A stretch of DNA of 64,000 nucleotides. Source: Carettochelys insculpta. Taxonomy: Eukaryota; Chordata; Testudines; Carettochelyidae. Every line of letters begins with the position of its first letter. Positions within the stretch are counted from its first letter, which is position 1. Positions 34,917 through 44,415 of the stretch are shown in pieces. Made by a program: the position numbers and the translations under genes. The stretch spans positions 47,796,001 through 47,860,000 of the forward strand of contig NC_134147.1 in the NCBI RefSeq assembly GCF_033958435.1. Reading direction: 5' to 3'. The notes beneath the pieces are model-generated. The model ran no database searches. It saw nothing but the letters and a program-made list of their open reading frames with translations, and was not told the DNA's origin.

Positions 34917-35113
34917 CAGCATCAGAGGGGAAGCCGTGTTAGGCTGTAGCTTCGCAAAAAAACAAGCAGTCCTGTAGCACCTTAAAGACTAACACATTTA
35001 TTTATTAGGTAATGAACTTTTGTGGGTGAGACCCACTTCATTAGATTTTACCCACGAAAGCTCATTACCTGTGTTAGTTTTTAAGTTGCTAAATGACTGC
35101 TGCTTTTCTGTGA
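34917..35113. mobile_element. PLE-tail foldback element with 11-bp duplication
   Basis: The left end GGGGAAGCCGTGTTAGGCTG and AACAAGCAGTCCTGTAGCACCTTAAAGAC lead into TTTTGTGGGTGAGACCCACTTCATTAG. The right half TTACCCACGAAAGCTCATTACC turns back on it and ends TTAAGTTGCTAAATGACTGC. Exact 11-bp duplications AGGTGGGTGAG lie at 34906-34916 and 35114-35124. Its sequence is closer to the 35.3-kb and 41.6-kb PLE subfamily than to the 2.9/27.7-kb one. No CTGANGA box survives in either arm. It inserted into the older repeat that resumes at 35125. Confidence 0.85.
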
Positions 35114-35124
35114 AGGTGGGTGAG

Positions 35125-35200
35125 GTAATTATCTTTTACTGGGCCAACCTCTGCTGGTTTTGATCTATGCAGCGATCTTCCTCAACGCAGCTTGAAAGTT
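35125..35200 (+). repeat. unnamed GTGAGGT...GGRCCAAC repeat, copy 1
   Basis: The segment GTGAGGTAATTATCTTTTACTGGGCCAACCTCTGCTGG resembles 44345-44415 and 63318-63400 in this window. The foldback at 34917 splits it; its left part is the AGGTGGGTGAG at 34906. Boundaries approximate. Confidence 0.6.
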
Positions 35201-35294
35201 TGCCTCTTTTAACAACAGACCCACCAGGTCTGTCTACTATCCTAGGGGCCCACATAGGTACATCTCTGCAGATAATAACAGAGAGACAACAGTA

Positions 35295-35451
35295 AGAGAG
35301 AGGAAGCCGTGTTAGTCTATACAGTATCAAAACAACAAGCAGTCAAGTAGCACTTTAAAGACTAGCATAATAGTTTATTAGGTGAGCTTTCGTGGGACAG
35401 ACCCACTTCTTCAGACCATACCCAGACCAGAATCCATATCCATATCCAGAT
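35295..35451 (-). mobile_element. PLE 3' tail with exact 15-bp duplication
   Basis: A single (not folded) PLE tail in minus orientation, GAGGAAGCCGTGTTAGTCTA through CAAGCAGTCAAGTAGCACTTTAAAGAC and GTGAGCTTTCGTGGGACAGACCCACTTCTTCAG. It then runs into CCAGACCAGAATCC. It matches the 3' end of the coding PLE pair at 41.6-43.2 kb. Exact 15-bp duplications, AGAGAGACAACAGTA, lie at 35280-35294 and 35452-35466. Strongly 5'-truncated (157 bp). Confidence 0.9.
35388..35414 (-). ncRNA. hammerhead-ribozyme-like core
   Basis: On the minus strand the box CTGAAGA (35414-35408) is followed by one A and a perfect 5-bp hairpin, GTGGG-TCTGT-CCCAC (35406-35392), then GAAA (35391-35388). This fits the hammerhead conserved core CUGANGA-stem II-GAAA. 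Downstream AG...CU could form a two-pair stem III. Stem I is weak. PLE hammerheads with short stem III are known. This one is a candidate only. Confidence 0.45.
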
Positions 35452-35466
35452 AGAGAGACAACAGTA

Positions 35467-36030
35467 TCATAACTATGGCAGGATGGGTGGATACACTTAA
35501 GGAATAAGAGGGTCCCTCGTGATAGCTGCCAGCTCATCCCGTCGAATGCACATAGGTGTGTATTACATAATGCTGTACTCCTGGCAAGAGCTATATGTGC
35601 AAAGCCCTGGACTAGGCCATTCAAGATGACTTAACTCAGTTCTTGAGACTCCATGTGAACTCCACTTCCTACATCAATATACTCAACATGCAGGAGTCCC
35701 CCTGCAGACCCCCACCACCCAGCAGGCTTCAAATCACAGCGGGTCTGAGCCAATCCATCTTCTCTCTGCCCCCTTTGGTGGTTGCACTGGTGCTTGTTGG
35801 CAGAGAACTCTTCTTCTCATTTGCAGCTCACAATACCGAGTACTGCTCCGAGCGATTAGGGGCAATTCTTTTCCCCAGCCTGCTCTCCTCACTGGTCCCT
35901 CATTTGTGCGAGACACTACATAGCCACACCAGACTGAAGGGCTGGCCCATAAGACACCAGCCCTGCAAGCCCTCCATCTGCCTGAAGAAAAGTTTTCATC
36001 ACCTGGCACATATGTGCCTTCAGATATGCA
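35467..36030. other. no gene recognised
   Basis: Non-coding. The plus frame from 35643 (172 residues) has no domain, and most of it overlaps an equally unsupported minus frame. Confidence 0.4.
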
Positions 36031-36146
36031 TGATTCCAGCACACTTTATTATTGTTAAGAAAACAGCAGTCACTGACATTAACTATATTTCCCTGGCGGA
36101 AGAAGTAAGTGGCAGAACAAACAAGAAAAGCAGCTTTTCCAGGCAC
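36031..36146 (-). repeat. unnamed diverged repeat, copy B
   Basis: Minus-strand partner of the repeat at 34359-34467, 1.6 kb away in inverted orientation. Shared blocks are TTCTTGTTTGT, AGTTAATG, GACTGCTGTTTT and AATAATAAAGT. Similarity is visible at nucleotide and at translated level. Confidence 0.65.
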
Positions 36147-39095
36147 ACACAGGTCAGGTGATGAAGAGCAAATTCCGTCCTGTAACACTGCCTTCCATTA
36201 AAACAAGCAGTTTGGGAACGTGAGGAGAAGGACAGAGGTTCCTGCATATTTAAAAAAATATTTTCCTTACTACATTACTTACAGGGCCTTCAAGGCTTCA
36301 TGCCAAAGGCTTTAAGCATTAGCATTTACTCTTCTCTGATTTTTTTCCTTTTTTGCATTTCTGATGTTGCGCCAGTGAACATACCTGAGGTAGTTTCATT
36401 TAGAAAATATAAAATCAGATTCTAGTCAGTTTCACTTTCGAGTCCTTACACAGGAAAACAAAGCTGTATCATCTGGGTTGCCAATGCTGCAGGACAATGC
36501 TTATTTGTTAAAAAATATTTCCATTGTAAGCAAGAAATAGATATATGTGAGCTCTTTTATTAGCCCTACGTTTATGAGAAGCTTGTTAATAAAATCTGAA
36601 ATTTAGGGTCCATTTGTCCTTCCCGGATGCATTTAAACCAAGGGGTTCAGAAAATGAACGTTGCCCCACAAATGATAAGAAGGAACCTCTCAGAAGATTA
36701 ATTGTTTCCATTAGTTGTTCATCTTCTAACACAGTTTTTCTGAATGGTGCACAAGATTGGAGGGAATGCCGTCCCCTCTACCGTATTACAAATACAGATT
36801 AGCCACTACAGGAAAACAGCTGAATGTGAAAGGAGCTTGGAGATGATAAATGGAACTATTCTTATGCTTCCAGTAAGGTATGCATAGTAAATCAGCTGTC
36901 CTCAGGCCTGTCCTCTGGAATGAAAGATTCTCCTTTGCATCGACAGAGTGCTTTCTTGGGCAAGAGCCATTGGCCACATCTGTGGGCAAGAGTAAGCTAC
37001 TGGCTTGCCCGGGTGTTGTGATGGGAAAGTTTGGATTGGCCTGGGGTGCTGTAGTGAGGTACTGGGGTTGTTAGAATCCTGCATGGGAGCTCTAGCCCTA
37101 TTTCTGGAAAGAAATCAGTGCATATAGCTAGCTACGGCATCTCCAGACAGCTCAGAGACAAGCTCTGCACGTGTCAAGGGGTGCAGATCTCAGAGCGACG
37201 CCATTCATTGTCAGATGAATGTGAAAAGTGACCCTCCAATTGCAGGAGTGTTGCAGTAAGTGACAGCACATGTTCAGGAGGCTTCCTGGCCTGCTGTGCA
37301 CAACGGACATAGAAATGTTGGCAACAGGGCAGGAAGAGTAGCAATAGCAGACAAGGGATCAGGGACGAATCTGGAGAGAAAGGAGATGGGGGCCGTGAGA
37401 CAAGGCCTCACCTTTGGTGATGACAGCAGGAAGCCGAAGACAGAAGCAGGGGTAGCAGTCTAATTCCAAGCACATCTCAAATGGAAAAAAAATACAGCTG
37501 ATTCCAGGAGACGGGCCAAGATGCTGCCAGCTTTCATCTTCCATCACCTGGCTTTCCAGCTGCATGCTGCAGAGCGCCAGCTGGGAGCGTCAGGACTTTA
37601 AATAGGGGAAGGCAGGTTTTCTGCTGTGGGACTGTGATAAGCTAACAATAACAGGTTATTATAGCTCATCCCTGTCTGTGCAGGCTGCATCAAGGAGCAC
37701 CAGGGCAGGGACAGCTGCACTTTTGTACTGAAAAAGTGGGAAAGTCAAAACGGCTCAATGAACTGCTTGCTTCAATGCACACCACACTCACTGCCCCCCA
37801 GTACACAACCAATGCAGTCGCGTGACAAGATTGTAAACCCAGTGCCTTTCTGGTATGGCCAGTCCTGTGCACGCTGGGACAGGACACTGAAGATCCAAGG
37901 GAAATGGACGTGTGTCGTAACATTGACTTTAAATTCGACAAAAAGCTGCCGACCAGAGAACAGCACCCCCTTTGACCTGTGCACAGTGCACCTGGATGGA
38001 GAGAGGCTTTGCTCCTGCACACTCAAGTCACAGCTGGAAAAACAGCTTCATTTCAAGGTGAGAGCTATTCCCATCGCTTTGGCGCTGTCTGTCCCTTGAG
38101 CCAATTCCTGGGGCTGAGAGCTGGACTTAGCTGTAGGCAAGACAAGCAGCTGGTCTGGTTTTCAAAGGAGCGAACCTGAGGAAGAAGAGGCCAGTCCAGT
38201 GGGAGTGGCTAAAACCCGCTCTTGGTTGTTAGTTCTGGGTCACAAATCAGCCTGCTCACATCTTTGGTCACATACACACAGGGTTATCGTTAATGCTGCT
38301 TGTACTCACCATACGCTTTGCACTATGGTGGGGTTTATTCAGCTGGTTGGAGTGGCAGGGAGGCATTCTATGAAGCACCTGGAGCTAGACTAAGAGGCTT
38401 TGTTGATGGCGGAAGAAGACAAAAGCTAGCATGTGGCGTAAATGGCAAAATCTGTAGCAGTGCCTCATTCATTTCTTTTACCTGAAAGAGCTCAGGGGCC
38501 AATATTGTATATCCTGTCTCCTTTGATTGGCCTATTGGTTTCAACTGGCTGCACTTTTCTTTTCTCTTTTTTTTCCCCCACAGTTTTGTGATGGTGCCAT
38601 GTGCCTTTAAAAAACGTTTCCAGGCTTCAGCCTGGAGATGGCTTCCTTTCGGTAATGGTTGAACGAATCCTTTCACAGGACCAAAGGTGCAGCCTTTAGC
38701 TCCAGCATTCAGGGGCATTCAGGTTTGGTTCAGCTTATTAGAAAGTTAAGAGCTATTTGTAAATGTCATATCTGGGTTCAGACTTAAGACAGGCAGGTGG
38801 GATCTGAAGGGTGAGAAGCATTCATTGGAACCAGGCTTGGGGTGGGTTATTTTAGAGCTTTGGAGCACCCGTAGTGCATGTGATTTCATATGGGGTTATG
38901 GAGATTCTGCAGTTTGGAAAGTCTATAGTCTGTCACAGTCAAAAGCAGCGTGATGTTGGGACGTTTGTAGAAGGCATTTTTAAATCACCCCTCCTCAGGC
39001 AGCCTATTTCACAAACATTCACATTCAAAACTTTTTTTGCCTTTTTTTTGGCCCCAAGTGGACACTGCAACAAACCTTTTGGCCCCACTTTCTAA
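36147..39095. other. no gene recognised
   Basis: Non-coding sequence. 38560-38582 is a pyrimidine run followed by CAG, which resembles a splice acceptor, but the frame after it closes quickly and has no domain. Opposite frames near 37.7-38.1 kb are shadows of each other. Confidence 0.4.
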
Positions 39096-39255
39096 GGCTA
39101 TGTCGACAAGTAATGGGAATATCAGTGGCTGCTACACAATTTTACGTACGGCAATTATGTACCTAAAATCGATTTTACAGCTGTCGACTTTGGACCCTGT
39201 TCTCACTGCAGAATGTGGATGGGAGCTCTCCTCCCATCGACATTCCTTAATCCTT
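39096..39255 (+). mobile_element. MITE fragment, GGCTATGTCGAC end
   Basis: Starts GGCTATGTCGACAAG, contains CTAAAATCGATTTTACAGCTGTCGACTTTGGACC and a CTCTCCTCCCATCGACATTCC stretch. These resemble another turtle MITE family with ATCGAT-rich interior. A right terminus is not visible. Confidence 0.5.
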
Positions 39256-41254
39256 GTGGCTTGCAAGAACACTTTCAGGGATCTTTCTCCCCTTGCCAGT
39301 GTCCTCTTTGTTAGTCCTTCAGGGCATTACACTCCTAAACGCATTAACACCACATGCTCTTAGTGTGTCTGTTAGAATACCGTCCGAGCACAGGAAAATA
39401 GAAAGGACAAGAAGCTAAAAGTCTGCTAAACTAATACAAATTGGTATTTAAATAACTTTTTGGGGTGATAATATAAACAAAAATCCAGGGCCTACGGAAA
39501 TGCAAGTGATCCTTCCTGACTCCTACTTTGACTGAGTCATGTAATGAAAAGAAAAGCAAACAGAGAAATTGACAGGGCAGCCTCAAGCACACCACTCCCA
39601 CACAGGAAAGAACCTGACAAGATCTCTTCATCTTTTCAACATCAAATACACTTCCAGTAGAATACTGCTACAAAGCCATCCTAGAATAAACTGTACCAGG
39701 TCAACATCAAATGAACTGTGCATGTGCTAATGACAACACCACAAAAAGCAGGCAGCCCAGTGATTACGGGGATAAAAATCAGTTGTAATAAATCACAATG
39801 TGAAATTTCAGAGTGACAGACAAGTTCCCAGAACTGTAATTCCCCATTCTGGGACTGTGCACCACCACAAACACCACAAGTTGAAGTATTCTTAATTAAA
39901 ATAATTACTAAAAGTTATATTAATATAGGGAAATTATCTCAGAATATATCAGACATTTAAGTTTCAGAGCTTGTCTCTCACACCAGCAAAAGCTGGACCA
40001 ACCAAACAGATTCCCTCTCTGTCCATCTCTTGCTACAGTTAGAGACAGCAGGAGACTAGGTGTAACCAGGAACTCCTGGAGGCTCATGCTGGCTCTGCCA
40101 CTCTGCAGACTTTGGGAAAATCATTTCAGGCTGTTGACATGGGAGAAATGCCCAGACGAGCTAGTATGGTTTAGTGTTGCACCCTAGCTACGCCATACCA
40201 AGTCCCCATGCAGACAAGCCCTTGGGGTAATAGCTTGACATTGTAAGCAGGTGCCCACATGGTTGTTATACCCACTTGCACCAGGGCACAGCCCTGCAGA
40301 GGGTCTTCTTTAGCACTCACTTGCAATCTTTGACTACATTGTCCATGGCTAAGACCTCTGGTCAGATCACATTCCCAGTTCAGTCTCCTGCCAGTTCAAG
40401 GGAAATCCAACTGGAGATCCAGATAATCCCCAATCCTAGAAGTCTTCTGTCTTTCTGGGGTTTCCCTGCAGTTCTCTGCTCTTTGCCTCACTCTCAGAAC
40501 CTGCTGGGTTGTCCTAGCTTGCTTCTTCCCACCAGGTTTCCCCACTGTCTCCCCTCCCAGGACTCTGGAAGCCCCTCAGAAATCTCCCTACTTCTTATAG
40601 GTCAATTTCAGGAGTCTCCTGAAGGAGTCTGGTCTGCTCCCTGATGTTCTTTCTAGCCTGTCTTCACCTCCTCTCTCCTGGGTCTCCTTCCCAGCCTGTT
40701 CCTCCATACAGAGTAGCACCTTCCTCAGCGAGTCTGGTAGACTTACCGGGTAGACCTACCCAAGGAGCACTATTCACTACGAGTGAGGGGATCAGAGTCT
40801 GGCTTTTAACAGCTAAGCCTCCGTTTCCCACCTATAAGGATGGGGAGAAGTCATGTATGGTCATGTGCTCTAGTGCTGAGTCACAAAGGTTAATGATACA
40901 GGGCTAGACACTCAGCTGTTGTAAATTGATTTCAGTACCCGCAGCTCTGATCCATAATGTCTGTCTTTGTGCTAAACCACCTCCTCCAAGACCTTCACAG
41001 ACAAACTAGTTTCTGCCGGTTTTCACTTGGACATTTTATCCCTGTAAGGCCTTCTGTTGTTTGACCCTCACCCCCCAATCCCCGGAGGGCCCATTCACCC
41101 TTATGAGATTGCTCAGTACCCATGCTGAGTTGGGCACTTGAGCTCAGGCTTGTGTTTCAGAAAAAGACAAGTCAGGGTTTTCTCAGTGTGGGACTCTTGA
41201 GTGACGCTGATGCCATCAGATAGCTGAGTGTAATGAATAGCTATATAAACTAGC
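39256..41254. other. no gene; small repeat scraps and a C/T-rich block
   Basis: CTGGCTCTGCCACTCTGCAGACTTTGGGAAAATCATTTCAGG (40089-40130) resembles a MIR-type body. 40130-40225 may be a MITE remnant (GTTGACATGGGAGA at one side, GCAGACAAGCCC at the other). 40380-40760 is C/T-rich on the plus strand, perhaps repeat-derived. The open plus frames there show no domain. Confidence 0.4.
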
Positions 41255-41622
41255 TAGACTAAGAAGAGCAACAAAAGTAATTAAATGACTAGAAAACGTG
41301 ACCTATGTGGGAAGATTGAAAGAACTGGGTTTGTTTAGTTTGGAAAAGAGATGACTGACGGGGACTTGACAGCAGCTTTTAAGTGCCTGGAAGGGTGTTG
41401 CAAGGAAGACAAAGAAAAATTATTGTCCTTAACCTCTGATAAGACGAGAAGCAATGGGCTTAAGTTGCAGCAAAGGGAGTTTAGGATGAACTTAGGAAAA
41501 ACGCCCTAACTGTCAGGGTGATTTATTCCAGTGCTTAATAGTCTAGTAAGGTTGCGGAATCTCCACCATTGGAGATATTTAAGAGCAGGTTGGATAGACC
41601 TTTCTCAAGTATGACCCAAATG
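41255..41622 (+). mobile_element. CR1 LINE 3' region, part 1 (before PLE insertion)
   Basis: Blocks GGGAAGATTGAAAGAACTGGG, TTAGTTTGGAAAAGAGATGACTGAC, GAAGGGTGTTGCAAGGAAGAC and AATGGGCTTAAGTTGCAGCAAAGGG are seen. GGTTGCGGAATCTCCACCATTGGAGATATTTAAGAGCAGG and GACC follow. The CR1 is cut at ATGACCCAAATG (41611-41622) and resumes at 43217. Confidence 0.92.
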
Positions 41623-41838
41623 TCAAAACAAAAAGCAGTCAAGTAGCACTTTAAAGACTAGCAAAATAGTTTATTAGGTGAGCTTTCGTGGGACAGACCC
41701 ACTGCTTCAGACCATAACCAGACCAGAACAGACTCAATATTTAAGACACAGAGAACCAAAAACAGTCAGCAAGGAGAACAAATCAGAAAAAGATAATCAA
41801 GGTGAGCAAATCAGAGAGTGGAGGGGTGGGGGGGAAGA

Positions 41839-42543
41839 TCAAGAATTAGATTGAGTTAAGTATGCAGACGAGCCCCTATAGTGACTCAGAAAGTTCACAT
41901 CACGATTTAAACCATGTGTTAATGTTCCGAATTTGAATATAAATGTCAGTTCATCCGCTTCCCTTTCTACAAAGGAGCGATAATTTCTTTTCAGTAACAC
42001 ACATACCTTGAGGTCATTGACAGAATGCCCCATTCCATTAAAATGTTGACTAACTGGTTTGTGGATCTGGAGTGTTTTGATGTCTGTTTTGTGCCCATTG
42101 ACCCTTTGTCTAAGGGAGTTAGAAGTCTGTCCAATATACAAAGCATCTGGGCATTGTTGTCACATGATGGCATATATGATGTTAGTAGAGGAGCATGAGA
42201 AAGTGCCCGTGATTCTGTGAGTAACCTGGTTAGGTCCAGTGATAGTATTTCCAGAGAAGATATGTGGACAAAGCTGGCAGTGGGCTTTGTTGCAGGGAAA
42301 GGTTCCAGGACTGGTGTTCCTGGGGTATAGACTGTGGCTGTTAGTAAGGATCCTCATGAGGTTGGGAGGTTGTCTGTAGGAGAGAACAGGCATGTCACCC
42401 AGGGCCTTCTGGAGTGTAGCATCCTGATTAAGAATAGGTTGTAGGTCTTTAATAATTCGTTGCAGTGGTCTGAGTTGGGGGCTGTAAGTGATGCAGTGGT
42501 GTTCTGTCCTGGGTATGTGTCTGGCCCTCATTAACTCAGACAC
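41839..42543 (-). pseudogene. PLE linker and GIY-YIG endonuclease, one nonsense codon
   Basis: Read from 42543 to 41839 it is one frame apart from a TGA at 42162-42160. The first part (RIIKDLQPILNQDATLQKAL, LSYRQPPNLMRILTNS, FPCNKAHCQLCPHI, TGPNQVTHRITGTFSCSS) is the linker between RT and endonuclease in PLEs, with its Cys/His residues (CNKAHCQLC). The endonuclease begins with NIIYAIM (the GIY strand). After the stop come QQCPDALYIGQTSNSLRQRV (the YIG strand and the following Arg), then HKTDIKT and SVEREADELTF-like Glu-containing helix (FVEREADE). The stop falls between the GIY and YIG strands, so the protein would be cut within the active site. The RT is absent (5' truncation). Confidence 0.88.
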
Positions 42544-42964
42544 ACCATCTGAGCCGCAGCCTGGATTATTCTATTTACTTCCCAAAATCCACAAACCTGG
42601 AAACCCTGGATGCCCTATCATTTCAGGTATTGCCATCATGTACCAACAATGCCCAGATGCTTTGTATATTGGACAGACTTCTAACTCCCTTAGACAAAGG
42701 GTCAATGGGCACAAAACAGACATCAAAACACTCCAGATCCACAAACCAGTTAGTCAACATTTTAATGGAATGGGGCATTCTGTCAATGACCTCAAGGTAT
42801 GTGTGTTACTGAAAAGAAATTATCGCTCCTTTGTAGAAAGGGAAGCGGATGAACTGACATTTATATTCAAATTCGGAACATTAACACACGGTTTAAATCG
42901 TGATGTGAACTTTCTGAGTCACTATAGGGGCTCGTCTGCATATTTGACTCAATCTAATTCTTGA
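42541..42964 (+). pseudogene. PLE RT N-terminal motif joined to GIY-YIG endonuclease by a deletion
   Basis: The open frame starts with SEPQPGLFYLLPKIHKPGN and PGCPIISG, the first conserved RT block of PLEs (YLLPKIHKPGNPGRPI). It then jumps at about 42625 directly to IAIMYQQCPDALYIGQTSNS, the GIY-YIG domain. The rest of the RT, the YADD box and the linker are deleted. From LYIGQ to the C-terminus (SAYLTQSNS) the protein is identical to the minus copy over about 100 residues, while the DNA differs at three synonymous sites. The upstream residues 42488-42540 belong to the opposite copy, so the annotated start upstream is not the real one. Confidence 0.88.
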
Positions 42965-43092
42965 TCTCCCCCCCGACCCCTCCACTCTCTGATTTGCTCA
43001 CCTTGATTATCTTTTTCTGATTTGTCCTCCTTGCTTACTGTTTTTGGTTCTCTGTGTCTTAAATATTGAGTCTGTTCTGGTCTGGCTATGGT

Positions 43093-43119
43093 CTGAAGAA
43101 GTGGCTCTGTCCCACGAAA
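43093..43119 (+). ncRNA. hammerhead-ribozyme-like core in PLE tail
   Basis: CTGAAGA (43093-43099), one A, hairpin GTGGC-TCTGT-CCCAC (one G changed to C, so one weak pair), then GAAA (43116-43119). It corresponds to the intact box at 35388-35414. In the minus arm the box is CTGAAGC near 41702-41710, changed at a conserved position. Confidence 0.4.
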
Positions 43120-43216
43120 GCTCACCTAATAAACTATTTTGCTAGTCTTTAAAGTGCTACTTGACTGCTTTTTGTTTTGATAGTGTATAGACTAGCACAG
43201 CTTCCTGTCTGTTACC

Positions 43217-43306
43217 ATGACCCAAATGGTGCTTGATCCCACTACAAGTGAAGGGGGCCCGACTTGATGACCTCCTGAGGTTCCGTGAGGTCCCTTCCAG
43301 TTCTAT
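43217..43306 (+). mobile_element. CR1 LINE 3' end, part 2 (after PLE insertion)
   Basis: After the second ATGACCCAAATG the CR1 continues GTGCTTGATCCCACTACAAGTG, GGGCCCGACTTGATGACCTCCTGAGG and TCCCTTCCAGTTCTATGAT. This is the usual CR1 terminus. Confidence 0.92.
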
Positions 43307-44344
43307 GATCAGCCCATCTGCAGACTCCAAAACCAACTAGACGTCCACCAGTTTCCTTGGGCCTTTTTTTGGTAACAGAGGATATTGAAGGAGTATTGCC
43401 AGCACATTGACAGATTACAACTGTTCTTCCTTCAGTAACCCTGCGTTTTTTTGTGTCTGCAACAGAGACTGGTGACGTAAGCAACCAAGTATTCATATTC
43501 TCTCCCTCACTTGCTCTCCACATTTGGGCCAAATGTTCCTTCCCAGATGCAAGTGAAGCCAAGTGCAGAAACAGAAGCAGTTCCTGAAGCTCAGATGGTT
43601 CAAGAGGGACATGCAAATCCTCTGTTCTTCCCCTCTCACCAGAGCAGCACAGCACCCTTGGTCTTAGCCCAGGAATGTGCCCATACTGGACTCTGCACTG
43701 GTAATCATAAATGGCTCGAAGCAAAACCCAGGGCCCAAACATTTTGCACCATGCAATGTTCTAAATCTGGATTTGGAACCATTTTCAAACATTGGAACTA
43801 GAGCCTGTCCCAGTTACAGGGGAACATAGTTCTGGAAGAAGCCATAGGACAGAGTTGTGTGTGTGTCTGTGAGCTAAACTGAGAAACACTGGCAGAGCAC
43901 CAAGGGTATGATGCTCAAAAGCAATGCAGATCCTGTCAGGCCTACACATACGAGCAAGCAACACCACTGATTTCAACCAGGGTACTCATTTGCCCAAGTG
44001 CTCACTGTAGTAAGCTGCATGGAACCAAAGAGAGGAGCAGAGCTTGGAGGAGGGAAGCATTTGGGGGAGGCACCAGGAGACACTGTTGTCATGATTAATG
44101 CTGGAAGTCTTAGCACTTGAGTACTCTGACCTCAGCAGAATGAGGCTGTGGAGAGATGTTGGTTTCTTTACCCAAAACCAAGCAGACAAGGGAAACTCTG
44201 TTGTTCACATTCAGTTTAGGACACAAAAAAAAATGATTAACCAATTAGGGGCAGGATCATGTGTGAAACACTTGATTCCAGGTCCCAGGAAAGCTGACAG
44301 AAATACATCTAACCCTAGGTAAATGCCCCAAAATAGTAGAACAA

Positions 44345-44415
44345 GGTGGGTGAGGTCAGAACAGTTATTGGACCAACTTTTGCTAGTGAAAAACAAGTTT
44401 CTGAGTTACATAGGA
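44345..44415 (+). repeat. unnamed GTGAGGT...GGACCAAC repeat, copy 2
   Basis: AAGGTGGGTGAGGTCAGAACAGTTATTGGACCAACTTTTGCTAGTG resembles the sequence at 34906/35125 and at 63318. Family not identified. Confidence 0.6.

Larger units (their letters stand above)
41623..43216. mobile_element. head-to-head Penelope-like element pair, one 12-bp duplication
   Basis: Two PLE copies face away from a centre near 42540: one minus (41623 to about 42540), one plus (about 42541 to 43216). The outer ends are the same 3' tail inverted (TCAAAACAAAAAGCAGTCAAG against TTGACTGCTTTTTGTTTTGA). The right copy alone extends further into ATAGACTAGCACAGCTTCC. The whole unit is flanked by a single exact duplication ATGACCCAAATG at 41611-41622 and 43217-43228, inside a CR1, so it inserted as one event. 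The arms are nearly identical. Encoded parts are an RT motif (plus copy) and RT-to-endonuclease linker plus GIY-YIG endonuclease (minus copy). Confidence 0.93.

Noticed and set aside
35643..36161. 172-codon plus frame
   Set aside because: No domain, low-complexity composition, and its 3' part overlaps the unnamed repeat copy B; a long open frame by chance.
38560..38610. pyrimidine tract plus CAG resembling a splice acceptor
   Set aside because: The frame after it has stops soon and no domain; such sequences are common by chance.
43242..43742. 166-codon minus frame
   Set aside because: Runs from unique DNA into the CR1 3' end in antisense; no domain.
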